Assembly (NCBI RefSeq): GCF_900188275.1
Contig: NZ_FZNY01000006.1
Span: forward strand, 124,001-188,000
From: Dokdonia pacifica
GTDB taxonomy: Bacteria > Bacteroidota > Bacteroidia > Flavobacteriales > Flavobacteriaceae
Length of the DNA stretch: 64,000 nt
Reading direction: 5' to 3'
Shown here: positions 17,320 to 25,480 of the stretch, piece after piece
Numbering within the stretch: position 1 is the stretch's first letter
How the letters are laid out: every line of letters starts with the position of its first letter
Notes under the pieces: model-generated
The model's database searches: none
Seen by the model: only the letters and a program-made list of their open reading frames with translations
What the model was told of the DNA's origin: nothing
Made by a program: the position numbers and the translations under genes

Positions 17320-19173
17320 TTAATAGCGATCTACTTGATCATCTGTCAATGTTTTAATAAAATCGATAAGTGATTGTTGTTCTTGGTCTGTTAACTGTAA
17401 TTGGTCAAAAGGTAAAGTTTGATGTTCTAGTTCAAAGCCTAGACCACCGCCACCTCCTTTATTATAAAAATCTATTACTTCTTCTAATGTATTATAAACA
17501 CCATTGTGCATATAAGGAGCAGTTAAAGTAGCATTACGTACGGTAGGAGTTTTAAACATTCCTTTATGCAGGGGTTCATTAAATTTCCAATAGTATCCTA
17601 AATCATCATCAAGAGTTGTATTTCTTGCAGTATTTGGAACACCTATGACTTCTCTTTCTGTTTCTTTAAAAAAAGGAGGAACGGTTCCATTGGTTAAAGG
17701 AATGAAATGACAGGTAGCGCATAGTGCTTTTCCCATGAATAAATTCATACCATCTTTTTCACTTTGAGTAAATGTATTTTCTTCCCCTCTCATATTTCGG
17801 TCAAATTTTGAATTAAATCCATTAAGTGTCGATACGTATGAAGAAATAGCTTTTACAACATCTGTATTACGATTAGAAAGACCTCCATAGGCTTCTTCAA
17901 AAAGGGCTATGTATGTTGCGTCTTGTAAAATGTCTTTTGAAAATGTATGAACATTAGAGTCAAACTCTTCACTATTAGTAAATACAGAGGATACTTGATC
18001 AATTAAGGTTTGAGAACGACCATCCCAAAAGAAATTTTGCTGGAATATTGTATTGATTAATGTAGGGGTGTTTCTTTTTAAATTCCCTCCTGTATTATTT
18101 TTATTTACAATAAGTCCATCTGTGTAGCCTTTAGATGGAATATGGCAAGTAGCACACGCCATTTCTTTCGTAGATGATAGATTCTTATCAAAAAATAGTT
18201 TTTTACCTAATGTGATTTGTGTCTCAGTTGTGTTTTTATTGATTCCAGAGGTAAAAAAAGAAATGTTATAGCTGTTATTTTCAAAAAAGGTTGGCGCATC
18301 AAAATTAAATGGTTGTGTATGGGTTCCTTCCCATAATTGAGAAGCTTTTCTAATATTGACCCATGAGCGTATAACAGGATTTAAATATTCTCTGATGAAT
18401 GTGTATCGGTCAAAATTTTCAAAATCAGTATGAGTTGCTGTATAAGTAATTGCAGATTCTATTTGTTTAGAAAAGCGTCTATCCAGATCGTTGTTTTTAT
18501 CTTGAATAATTTTCTGAATGCTAACCGTATAACTATCATATAGATTTTGTAATGAAATCGCACTTTCCTGAATTCCTAATTGACTTACTGGGGTGTCAAA
18601 TCCTGAGATAGAGAAACTTAAAATACGGAACAGTTGCTGATGCGTTGCAATGAAGTATCGTTGGGCTGTAAGTTCTCTTTTCTCAATACTTTTTTTAAGG
18701 CTATTTAATAAACCAAGTGTAGTTTTTAATTCGTTTTGATAATGCCTTGGATTAGTGACCCCTTCATAAATGCTCTCTTCTATTTTTTGTAAACCTATAG
18801 GAGGTAGTATTTTTCCATTATCTTCTTTGTAAATAGGTAATGCAGGACCATTTACACGGTGCCCTACTTCAGGGTTAAGATAGGAAGCATAGGGTTCAGC
18901 TTTTTTAAAAGCAACACGAACTTCTTTAAATATTTTTTTTGCTTTTGTAGCACTATCTGGAATATGTTGTAAACTATCCAATAGTGTAATAGCTGTATTA
19001 ATTTCTTTTAAATAAATAGTAGTACGTGTATCTTGCCAATTAGGCTCTAATGCTAGCGAATATGAGCTGTCTTTCATTTGTTCTTTACAAGAAAAGATTC
19101 CAGTTATAATGCTTATAAAAAGTAAACTTGGAAGAATTAGATAGGGTTGTGATTTGGATATTACACGGTGCAT
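17320..19173 (-). CDS. Cytochrome c peroxidase (MauG-type) with helical N-terminal domain
   Basis: 617 residues. A lipobox (GIFSC, Cys29) follows a hydrophobic segment. Residues about 45-300 form a helical domain without heme motifs, resembling imelysin-like regions. The C-terminal 300 residues are a di-heme peroxidase: CATCH at 340-344 and 485-489, with GKKLFFDKNLS, NTPTLINT, FFWDGRS and TPTVRNATLTAPYMHNG. The latter family reduces H2O2 or oxidises protein substrates in the periplasm. The helical domain fused in front is longer than in classic CcpA. Neighbours are lipoproteins and secreted proteins. Confidence 0.9.
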   Translation of the reverse strand: MHRVISKSQPYLILPSLLFISIITGIFSCKEQMKDSSYSLALEPNWQDTRTTIYLKEINTAITLLDSLQHIPDSATKAKKIFKEVRVAFKKAEPYASYLNPEVGHRVNGPALPIYKEDNGKILPPIGLQKIEESIYEGVTNPRHYQNELKTTLGLLNSLKKSIEKRELTAQRYFIATHQQLFRILSFSISGFDTPVSQLGIQESAISLQNLYDSYTVSIQKIIQDKNNDLDRRFSKQIESAITYTATHTDFENFDRYTFIREYLNPVIRSWVNIRKASQLWEGTHTQPFNFDAPTFFENNSYNISFFTSGINKNTTETQITLGKKLFFDKNLSSTKEMACATCHIPSKGYTDGLIVNKNNTGGNLKRNTPTLINTIFQQNFFWDGRSQTLIDQVSSVFTNSEEFDSNVHTFSKDILQDATYIALFEEAYGGLSNRNTDVVKAISSYVSTLNGFNSKFDRNMRGEENTFTQSEKDGMNLFMGKALCATCHFIPLTNGTVPPFFKETEREVIGVPNTARNTTLDDDLGYYWKFNEPLHKGMFKTPTVRNATLTAPYMHNGVYNTLEEVIDFYNKGGGGGLGFELEHQTLPFDQLQLTDQEQQSLIDFIKTLTDDQVDRY

Positions 19174-19264
19174 AATAAGAATGGTATTGATGTTAAGATA
19201 GCAACCCTCAATTAAAATGAGGGTTGCTTAGTGGAATACTAAAAATAAATTGATAAGGCTAATT

Positions 19265-20827
19265 TTATCTTGGTAAACCTCGAAGAATAACTACTTGGGA
19301 TGCTTGATTATCTTCATTTACAGTATTGATATGTCCGTCTAATCCTGCAAAGTCATCACTTCTCCAGTAATGAGGTTGTATGTTAAGTAGGAATGTATTT
19401 GGCTCTCCTATTTTATCAGAGATATCTATAAGAGCACCAAATTCTCCATTTAGTCCAGTACTATTATCTTGTGCAAGATCCATACGAACTACAAGTTCAA
19501 GAACTACAGAGGGATTGTTTCCATTTATATCTGTTTGATAAATGTAAGCTGCATGCCCTCTATCAAAAGAATTAGGGTCTTCTTGTATGTATACAAAATT
19601 TTCTGTTACAGTAATGTTATCCGGACTTTGTAATTCAGGAAGGTTTCCGTCTGCATTATTTGTATCTGTATTACCACTTACGATTTGAGTTATAGTACCT
19701 TCTAGAGGATTTGTTGGGTTTAATTCTAACTTGTAAACCGTTCCCCAGTCATTATAAGTTCCTTGGCCAGGACCTCTTCCAGTTACAGCCACAAATATAT
19801 TTCTTCCATTTACGTCACTTCCTTTTTGATAATCTACATCTTCTACACGCATAAATTGTGAAGCAAATACATCATTACAAGCATCTTCCATTTCATTTTT
19901 AGTAAGGGATGCTCCATTTGGAATTTCTACAAACTCTATCTCATACGTATTTCCGAAGTCTAATGAAGATTCATTATATTGAGTATTTGCAACTACATCT
20001 TCTACACCTCCAGTACCGTCAGATATTTCTTTTAAGCGTAATACATAAATACTCCCATTGTCAAAATCGTCATCGCCATTAGTAGAGTAATACATTGTAA
20101 TTTGCCCTTCAGATCCACTTGAATCGTCATCGCCACCTACAATAACAGTAGCATTAGGATATGCATTTTGAGGAAGTGGCACTGCATTTTCCCAAGAAAA
20201 CTCCCCTAAAGCGTCTAATCCGAAATCAGCTTGTGGTGTTGGAGTTGTAACACGCGGGTCTATTGCTTTTACATCATTACTAATGCTTTCAGATGCAGAT
20301 AGAAAGATATCTTGAGAACCTCCATGGATATCTGCTTCCCACATAGTAGCAGAACATTGTCTTGCAAAATCTGCTACTCCAGAATCTAATAAGTAATCTC
20401 CTGAGATCGGAATAAGATTTTCATCTAAACGGATACGAGCAACTGCATAGCTGTCTTCACAGTTTGTAACAAATATATACTCATCACCATCTACTAAGAA
20501 ACCTGCCCCATCTGCAGATCCTGCAAGTTGGAAGTCACCTCCAATTACATCAGGAGTTGAAATTAATGAATATGCTTCTACATAATTGAACTGAGGAGTA
20601 ATTGCAACTAAAGGTGGCGTAGGAGATTTGTCAGCAAAGATAGTCTCTTCCATAACAAAATCTTCACCATCTTCACCATCAGCACCGTCTTGCCCATCTA
20701 CACCATCTTGACCATCTACACCGTCAGTTCCGTTAAGACCGTCTTCTCCATCTTCACAACCTATAGTAAAAGATGCTATAGCAGTAAATAGAAAGATTTT
20801 AAAAAAGAATAATTTGAAATTTTTCAT
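19265..20827 (-). CDS. Secreted protein with collagen-like tract and PhoX-like domain
   Basis: 520 residues. A signal peptide (FLFTAIASFTIGC, probably a lipoprotein) is followed by a Gly-X-Y tract (GLNGTDGVDGQDGVDGQDG, about residues 29-55). The rest is a beta-propeller-like region with Asp-rich loops. Segments such as LQSPDNITVTENFVYIQED and NPLEGTITQIVSG resemble PhoX/DUF839 proteins. Whether it is a phosphatase is uncertain. Probably surface exposed. It is transcribed towards the peroxidase gene. Confidence 0.75.
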   Translation of the reverse strand: MKNFKLFFFKIFLFTAIASFTIGCEDGEDGLNGTDGVDGQDGVDGQDGADGEDGEDFVMEETIFADKSPTPPLVAITPQFNYVEAYSLISTPDVIGGDFQLAGSADGAGFLVDGDEYIFVTNCEDSYAVARIRLDENLIPISGDYLLDSGVADFARQCSATMWEADIHGGSQDIFLSASESISNDVKAIDPRVTTPTPQADFGLDALGEFSWENAVPLPQNAYPNATVIVGGDDDSSGSEGQITMYYSTNGDDDFDNGSIYVLRLKEISDGTGGVEDVVANTQYNESSLDFGNTYEIEFVEIPNGASLTKNEMEDACNDVFASQFMRVEDVDYQKGSDVNGRNIFVAVTGRGPGQGTYNDWGTVYKLELNPTNPLEGTITQIVSGNTDTNNADGNLPELQSPDNITVTENFVYIQEDPNSFDRGHAAYIYQTDINGNNPSVVLELVVRMDLAQDNSTGLNGEFGALIDISDKIGEPNTFLLNIQPHYWRSDDFAGLDGHINTVNEDNQASQVVILRGLPR

Positions 20828-21248
20828 GAGTTTTTTTGATTTAATACAGTTGATTAATTATGAGGTCATAAAATTAATTTCAGTATGTATAAACCCTGTT
20901 ATCTCATTATATATTCTAGTTTATAAAAAGGTTGATTTTATGTTATTGATTTTACAGAATCTTAACGTGAGATTTTACAAATCCTTAATGAATTTTAAAA
21001 TTTTGATTCCGAATTTTATAGGTTATCATTAGGGTATGTTTTCTTTCTCTTGAATATGGTGATAGTAGAAATCTTTGATCTCTCCTTTACAAAATGAATA
21101 CTAGGAGGTGTCAATTTTGTTATTTTATTAATACACTTTTGAGGTGGTATACTACACATTTGTAATTCATACGCTCTTATATGAAATAACTATTTTAATT
21201 AGCGTGTAGTTTTTATAGATTTAAGGAATGAATTTTAAAAGTATATAT
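20828..21248. other. Intergenic region, 421 bp
   Basis: Divergent region before the peptide island, very AT-rich. It likely holds the promoters for the collagen-like gene and the first peptide gene. I see no RNA gene or clear repeat. Confidence 0.5.
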
Positions 21249-21407
21249 ATGAAAACTAAAGTATCAGCTTTTCAAGAGCAAGCATTATCTAGTATAGAAG
21301 AGTTAAAAGTAAGAGGTGGAAAAGGTATCGCATCAAAACCCCAAAATTGGGGAAGACCAACAGAAGAATTATTTGGATCTTATCATTTTATTACAGATGG
21401 AGATTAG
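21249..21407 (+). CDS. GG-leader peptide without cysteines
   Basis: 52 residues. The leader MKTKVSAFQEQALSSIEELK ends in VRGG, a double-glycine cleavage motif, and the core begins KGIASKPQNWGRP and ends in FITDGD. Unlike its six neighbours the core has no Cys, so it cannot form disulfides or thioethers. It may be a ribosomally made natural-product or signal precursor. A strong hairpin terminator follows 15 bp after the stop. No processing gene is nearby. Confidence 0.65.
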   Translation: MKTKVSAFQEQALSSIEELKVRGGKGIASKPQNWGRPTEELFGSYHFITDGD

Positions 21408-21422
21408 TATATTTTTATAAAT

Positions 21423-21459
21423 AGTAAGGTCGTAATAAACTAAATAATACGACCTTACT
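21423..21459. terminator. Bidirectional terminator
   Basis: A perfect 12-bp stem (AGTAAGGTCGTA / TACGACCTTACT) with a T run, between the convergent peptide genes at 21249 and 21617. Confidence 0.8.
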
Positions 21460-21467
21460 TTTTGTTA

Positions 21468-21617
21468 TTAGCAGTTTACACAAATGTGTGGACATCCAGA
21501 AGGAGGATTGCTACAATCGCAAAATGCTACACGGCCGCAATTTGGATCCCAACCTCCATCAATACCTTTTTGTTCTTCTATACTTAAAGTTTTTCCAATT
21601 CTCAATAGATCTTTCAT
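21468..21617 (-). CDS. Six-cysteine GG-leader peptide
   Basis: 49 residues. Leader MKDLLRIGKTLSIEEQKGID followed by GG. The core has exactly six cysteines (NC, FC, DC, GC, IC, NC) with a DCSNPPSGCPHIC centre. The leader closely matches three other minus-strand peptides here (MKxLLxIGRSL), so they form one family. The dyad at 21662-21682 lies 45 bp upstream, as for the other two controlled genes. Likely exported and cleaved by a C39-peptidase transporter encoded elsewhere. Confidence 0.75.
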   Translation of the reverse strand: MKDLLRIGKTLSIEEQKGIDGGWDPNCGRVAFCDCSNPPSGCPHICVNC

Positions 21618-21661
21618 ATTTAAAATTTTAATTGATTGTTTTTTACTACCTGATCATTTAT

Positions 21662-21682
21662 AGACACTCAGATTTTATGTCT
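21662..21682 (-). promoter_or_regulatory. AGACA-N11-TGTCT dyad before peptide gene
   Basis: AGACACTCAG then TATGTCTG forms an interrupted inverted repeat 45 bp before the start codon. The same motif occurs at 22251 and 25084. The second downstream motif found at those loci is absent here. Confidence 0.5.
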
Positions 21683-21698
21683 GTTTAATTTTTTACTA

Positions 21699-21887
21699 CT
21701 AGAATATTCTACATTCTTCACCAGATCCAAATATATCAGAACATGGGACGCATATACCGCCTAAAGAAGCACATGTTGAAGGGCAAGACGGAGCGCAACC
21801 ACTACCTATGAATGGGCGACGAGCACCTTGGATTTCTTTTTGCTCTATAACGTTTAGGATTTTTCCTAGTTTTAATAAGTCTTTCAT
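21699..21887 (-). CDS. Six-cysteine peptide with GA cleavage motif
   Basis: 62 residues. Leader MKDLLKLGKILNVIEQKEIQ ends in GA in place of GG, which the leader peptidase family tolerates. The core carries six cysteines (GCAPSCPSTC, GGICVPC, then EEC). It shares the leader type of the neighbouring minus-strand peptides. It lacks the AGACA/TGTCT dyad in its own upstream region, so its control may differ. Confidence 0.75.
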   Translation of the reverse strand: MKDLLKLGKILNVIEQKEIQGARRPFIGSGCAPSCPSTCASLGGICVPCSDIFGSGEECRIF

Positions 21888-21955
21888 AATTTCATTGTTT
21901 GTAAAAAGTAGATTTACTTCAAAAGGTGTTTACCTACTTATAAGTTAATACTTTA

Positions 21956-22210
21956 TTAGACTGGAGAGTCACAATTCATCCCAACATTTTCAGGGCAGAT
22001 TCCACCGCCTCCAGGATAGTCTCCTCCTCCAGGCACTATACATTGTTCTGTAGTGATTTCGCATACTAGACCATCAGGACAACTTATTCCAATACCTATT
22101 CCGCATCCTCCAGATGAACCATCAGATATAATAACTTCACCAAAACCTGCTGTGATGTTTTTCATTTCAGCGTTACTTAAGCTTCTTCCAATTTTTAATA
22201 AATTTTTCAT
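21956..22210 (-). CDS. Six-cysteine peptide of cassette A
   Basis: 84 residues, the longest peptide here. Leader MKNLLKIGRSLSNAEMKNIT ends in AG. The core has six cysteines, a Gly-rich stretch (PGGGDYPGGGG) and the tail ICPENVGMNC. Residues of this tail match the tail of the cassette B peptide at 24820 (ICPENPGMQC), showing common origin. It is divergent from the TPR-AraC regulator gene, and its start lies 41 bp from the conserved control motif. Confidence 0.8.
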   Translation of the reverse strand: MKNLLKIGRSLSNAEMKNITAGFGEVIISDGSSGGCGIGIGISCPDGLVCEITTEQCIVPGGGDYPGGGGICPENVGMNCDSPV

Positions 22211-22250
22211 GCTTTACTTGTTTATGATTACTAAAATCTTGAACTTTTAA

Positions 22251-22330
22251 AGACACTCAAGATGTATGTCTGTGTAATTTATCTACGTCATGGTATTGTG
22301 TTAAATACCATGGTCTTACACTCAAACATC
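22251..22330. promoter_or_regulatory. Cassette A control element: dyad, hairpin, second motif
   Basis: AGACACTCAAG..TATGTCT (22251-22271) is an interrupted dyad. A perfect 9-bp inverted repeat CATGGTATT / AATACCATG lies at 22289-22312. TCTTACACTCAAACATC (22314-22330) repeats the ACACTCAA word exactly 65 bp after the first copy. The same order and spacing occurs at 25084-25163, with a different hairpin sequence. Likely a binding site for the adjacent AraC-type regulator. Confidence 0.65.
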
Positions 22331-22576
22331 CCTTTTTTAATATGGCATTACAAGAAAAATTTACAGGAATTCGCGGAATTTCAGTATTTAAAAACATGCT
22401 TAAATAGCTGGTTTTTAGTGTGTTGTGTTCTTTTTGAGTCAAATAGATAACTGATGGTAAAAAAACAGCGGTACGACTATTATATCCTACAGTTTATAAG
22501 CAGAACATTTATCTTTATAAGATGTAGATGCTGATTTTTAATATTTTATCTTTTGAATTTTGTTATTCAGGATGGG

Positions 22577-22596
22577 TACGCTTTCGCGAAAGCGTA
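22577..22596. repeat. Iterated palindrome copy, extended, intergenic
   Basis: 20-bp perfect palindrome, TAC + GCTTTCGCGAAAGC + GTA, upstream of the cassette A regulator. Confidence 0.9.
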
Positions 22597-22712
22597 TACT
22601 AGATATAAAGAAGTATATTCCTTAAAAAAGATTAGATAACTACTTTATAGTACGTGTATATTTTTGATTTCATTATTTTAGAGAAAAATAAGCTCCCCTA
22701 AAACAAACATTT

Positions 22713-24431
22713 ATGTGTTTCATTAAAATTCGATCTTTTATATTCTGGAGTTTATTATGCTTATACACTAGCAGCAACGCACAAGATGAAACACAACACA
22801 TACCCGATTCTTTAGAAGGAAAGAGTTATAAGTATTTAAATGATCGTTTTTTAGAGAACAGAAATGATACTACACTAGTTAGAATATATTTAAATACCTT
22901 AATTGCTAAAGCTATTATTAATGATGATAAGATTGCTAAATCTCATGGATTAATCAGGTTGTCTTCTTATGCAATTAATGATGAAGAAAAACTTAATTAT
23001 ATACAAGAATCAATAGCAGAAAGTAATGCTGTAGATTCTACTTATGCTATTCCTTCATATAATTCTCTCGGAATATATTATTATGTGCGTTACGATTATG
23101 AAAAAGCATTACAGCAATACATAACAGTGTTGAATTTATCTATTAAAAAAGGAATTAAAAGTTATGAGGTAAATGCATTAGATAATATTGGTAAAATCAA
23201 ATTAGATATTGGAAAGTATAAGGAAGCTTTAGCTATATATAGAAAGTGTTTCTACCTAGATCAATCAAGTGATGATGAAAAAGAACTATCTATTTTAGAA
23301 TCTTCATTAGGCCTTTCTGAATCTTTTAGATATAATAAACAATATGATTCGGCTTCTTATTATTATGAAAAGGTTATAAAAAGAGTAAGAGAAGAGTACC
23401 CTTTAAGATTGAGTAAAGCTTTAATTAATGAAGGAATAAACTTGTATCATAAAAATGAAAAAGAAGCAGCAGAGATATTATTAAGAGATGGAATGTCTCA
23501 TGTTAATTTTAACTCTCAATATGAATTGAAATATTATACGCTTGCAAATTATTACTTAGGTGAGATGATACAATCAAGTGATCGTAAAATGGGAGAAAAC
23601 TATTTTCTAAAAGTTGATTCTTTAGTAACCAAATATGATTTTAGTATTGCTGAAGTAAAAGGTGCCTATACGACATTGATAGCTAATTATAAAGCTAAAG
23701 ATGATTATAAGAAGCAATCGTATTTTCAAAGTAAACTACTTCATTTTAATGAAGTAATTACTACTAGGAATTTAACCGTTTCTAATCAATTAAATGCAGA
23801 GTTTGATACACCTAGACTTTTAAAAAGCAGACAAGAACTAATTGAAAGTTTAAAAAATAAAAATAGGCAGTTATCTTTAGAGAAAATCCTTCTCGCAATT
23901 GTTTTAGTTCTAGCTATCGGGTTATTTCTATTACAATATCTAAAAAATAAGAAGTATAAGAAACGATTTGAAAATATAATTAAAGAGATAGATATAACAG
24001 CTAAACAAGAAAAAGATTTTGATAAGATCCCAAATACATCAAAACTTACTATTGATGTTCAATTGGTAAAAGATATATTAAATAAGCTAGATGTATTTGA
24101 ATCAAAAAAAGGATTTTTAAAGAATTCAATAACCATAACATCCTTAGCTAGAAAATTATCCACCAATACAAAGTATTTGTCTAAGATTGTAAATACATAT
24201 AAAGGGAAAACTTTTATAACGTATATCAATGATTTACGTATAGAATTTATTTTAAAGGAATTAAAAGTAAATTCGACTCTACAACGGTATACAATGATGG
24301 GGATTGCAGAAGAAGCTGGTTTTAATTCGGCAGATTCTTTTTCAACTGCTTTTAAAAAGAAAACAGGTATTTCACCTTCCTACTACATAAAAAAAATTAA
24401 AAATATCGAAAAAGAAGAGATGATGCTGTAG
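22713..24431 (+). CDS. Membrane TPR protein with C-terminal AraC-type HTH, cassette A
   Basis: 572 residues. A signal/anchor segment (IFWSLLCLYTSSNAQ) is followed by TPR-like helices (about 90-330, for example NSLGIYYYVRYDYEKALQQY and YKEALAIYRKC). A transmembrane segment (ILLAIVLVLAIGLFLLQYL) comes at about 392-412. A cytoplasmic AraC/XylS DNA-binding domain ends it (SITITSLARKLSTNTKYLSK, FNSADSFSTAFKKKTGISP). So a periplasmic TPR sensor appears tied directly to DNA binding, without a kinase. It is flanked by two Cys6 peptides and has a paralogue at 25481. Ligand unknown. Confidence 0.85.
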   Translation: MCFIKIRSFIFWSLLCLYTSSNAQDETQHIPDSLEGKSYKYLNDRFLENRNDTTLVRIYLNTLIAKAIINDDKIAKSHGLIRLSSYAINDEEKLNYIQESIAESNAVDSTYAIPSYNSLGIYYYVRYDYEKALQQYITVLNLSIKKGIKSYEVNALDNIGKIKLDIGKYKEALAIYRKCFYLDQSSDDEKELSILESSLGLSESFRYNKQYDSASYYYEKVIKRVREEYPLRLSKALINEGINLYHKNEKEAAEILLRDGMSHVNFNSQYELKYYTLANYYLGEMIQSSDRKMGENYFLKVDSLVTKYDFSIAEVKGAYTTLIANYKAKDDYKKQSYFQSKLLHFNEVITTRNLTVSNQLNAEFDTPRLLKSRQELIESLKNKNRQLSLEKILLAIVLVLAIGLFLLQYLKNKKYKKRFENIIKEIDITAKQEKDFDKIPNTSKLTIDVQLVKDILNKLDVFESKKGFLKNSITITSLARKLSTNTKYLSKIVNTYKGKTFITYINDLRIEFILKELKVNSTLQRYTMMGIAEEAGFNSADSFSTAFKKKTGISPSYYIKKIKNIEKEEMML

Positions 24432-24476
24432 TATAACTCTTCATACTATTTTATTAATTTAACACTGATTTCTATT

Positions 24477-24689
24477 ATGAAAAAATCAACATCTTTAAAG
24501 AAGTTATCTTTAAAAAAGCTCACAATTTCAAGATTAACTAACGCAGATAGGATACAAGGAGGTTCAGGTATATGTGGAGGGACTAACTCAAAGAGTGATC
24601 CTGTTGAAGATTGCCCTTTAACCTGTAATGCCTTTTTATCAGGGTGCAGATCTTGTAATAGTCAACACCATACGGAAGAGAATTGTTAA
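24477..24689 (+). CDS. Six-cysteine GG peptide, cassette A
   Basis: 70 residues. The Lys/Leu-rich leader (MKKSTSLKKLSLKKLTISR) ends in RIQGG, the Bacteroidota GG-peptide leader type, different from the minus-strand peptides. The core has six cysteines, with DCPLTCNAFLSGCRSC in the middle. The paralogue at 27245 has the same leader and the same C-P-C-C-C order. It follows the regulator gene by 45 bp and ends at a terminator. A class I lanthipeptide-type label is possible, but Ser/Thr dehydration enzymes are absent here. Confidence 0.75.
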   Translation: MKKSTSLKKLSLKKLTISRLTNADRIQGGSGICGGTNSKSDPVEDCPLTCNAFLSGCRSCNSQHHTEENC

Positions 24690-24759
24690 TATTTAATAGC
24701 TTGTCAAGCTAGATATATAAGTTCTTTTAGAATATTGAAACAATTATATTATTCATTAT

Positions 24760-24794
24760 AAAAGGGGCTACTTATTTATGAGGTAGACCCTTTT
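24760..24794. terminator. Bidirectional terminator between peptide genes
   Basis: Hairpin AAAAGGGGCTAC / GTAGACCCTTTT with one mismatch, between the convergent peptides at 24477 and 24820. Confidence 0.7.
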
Positions 24795-24819
24795 AAATGC
24801 TAAATTTTATGATCTCTAT

Positions 24820-25041
24820 TTAACACTGCATCCCTGGATTTTCAGGACAGATGTCACCTCCACCACCACCTCCAGGTGATATACAATAACCATCTACAGT
24901 ACATACCGTATCACCAGGACATTCATAGGCACTGCATGGCCAATCATCGCCAGGCGTTGTGAAAGTTATTCCAGCACTAGCAGTAATACTTTTTAACTCA
25001 GTAGTGTTTAAACTTCTTCCAATGTTCAATAAATTTTTCAT
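24820..25041 (-). CDS. Six-cysteine peptide of cassette B
   Basis: 73 residues. Leader MKNLLNIGRSLNTTELKSIT ends in AS, then SAGITFTTPGDD. The core has six cysteines (WPC, YEC, TVC, GYC, DIC, QC) and a Gly run before ICPENPGMQC. It aligns with the cassette A peptide at 21956 in leader and tail but not in the middle. It is divergent from the cassette B regulator, with the control block starting 43 bp upstream. Confidence 0.8.
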   Translation of the reverse strand: MKNLLNIGRSLNTTELKSITASAGITFTTPGDDWPCSAYECPGDTVCTVDGYCISPGGGGGGDICPENPGMQC

Positions 25042-25480
25042 AATTAATTTGTTGTATTAATTGATTTTATCTTGACCCTTTAAAGACATTCAAGTGTATG
25101 TCTGTCATAATTGGTATGGAGATTTTATGATGAAAAAATCTCATAGTCTGACACTCAAATGTCATTTTTTTAAGGGCGATTGACAAGAAATACTAGTAAC
25201 GATTCCGCGAATCGAAACAAGGAAATTAGAATGTAAGATATTGTTTGTTAGGTTGTTGTGTGTATTTTTTGAGAGAGAAATGTAGTCTATCAAATTTTGC
25301 TGTTTATCTCAATTTAAAAGCGTTTTTTTATATATGAAAAGTGCTACTGCGGTTATTTTTTAAGGAAAGATATATGCTAATAGTATCTGTTCAGAAAGTG
25401 TCAATTTTTTAAAACCTACTTTTAAGATTGATATTTACAATTTGATTACTTTAGAACATTAAATAATATCCCCCTTACCA
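25042..25480. other. Divergent control region of cassette B, 439 bp
   Basis: Carries the dyad/hairpin block described at 25084-25163, plus AT-rich sequence of no recognisable gene. It aligns by motif order with 22211-22712. CATTCCGCGAATCG-like dyad (about 25203-25216, GATTCCGCGAATC) is also present. Confidence 0.55.
25084..25163. promoter_or_regulatory. Cassette B control element: dyad, hairpin, second motif
   Basis: AGACATTCAAG..TATGTCT (25084-25103), a hairpin GAGATTTT / AAAATCTC (25119-25142), then TCTGACACTCAAATGTC (25147-25163). The two ACAYTCAA words are again exactly 65 bp apart, as in cassette A. The hairpin arms have a different sequence but keep pairing. Confidence 0.65.

Larger units (their letters stand above)
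22211..22712. other. Divergent control region of cassette A, 502 bp
   Basis: Contains the dyad/hairpin block at 22251-22330 and an iterated palindrome at 22577-22596, about 117 bp before the regulator start. An open frame on both strands near 22257-22450 overlaps these motifs and is not considered coding. Confidence 0.6.

Noticed and set aside
20650-20760. Periodic DNA in the collagen-like gene, resembling a tandem repeat array
   Set aside because: It is explained by the Gly-X-Y (DGQ/DGV/DGA) codons of the protein.
22257-22450. Two opposite frames of about 61 codons in the cassette A control region
   Set aside because: They overlap the regulatory motifs and hairpin, and neither has a counterpart in cassette B.
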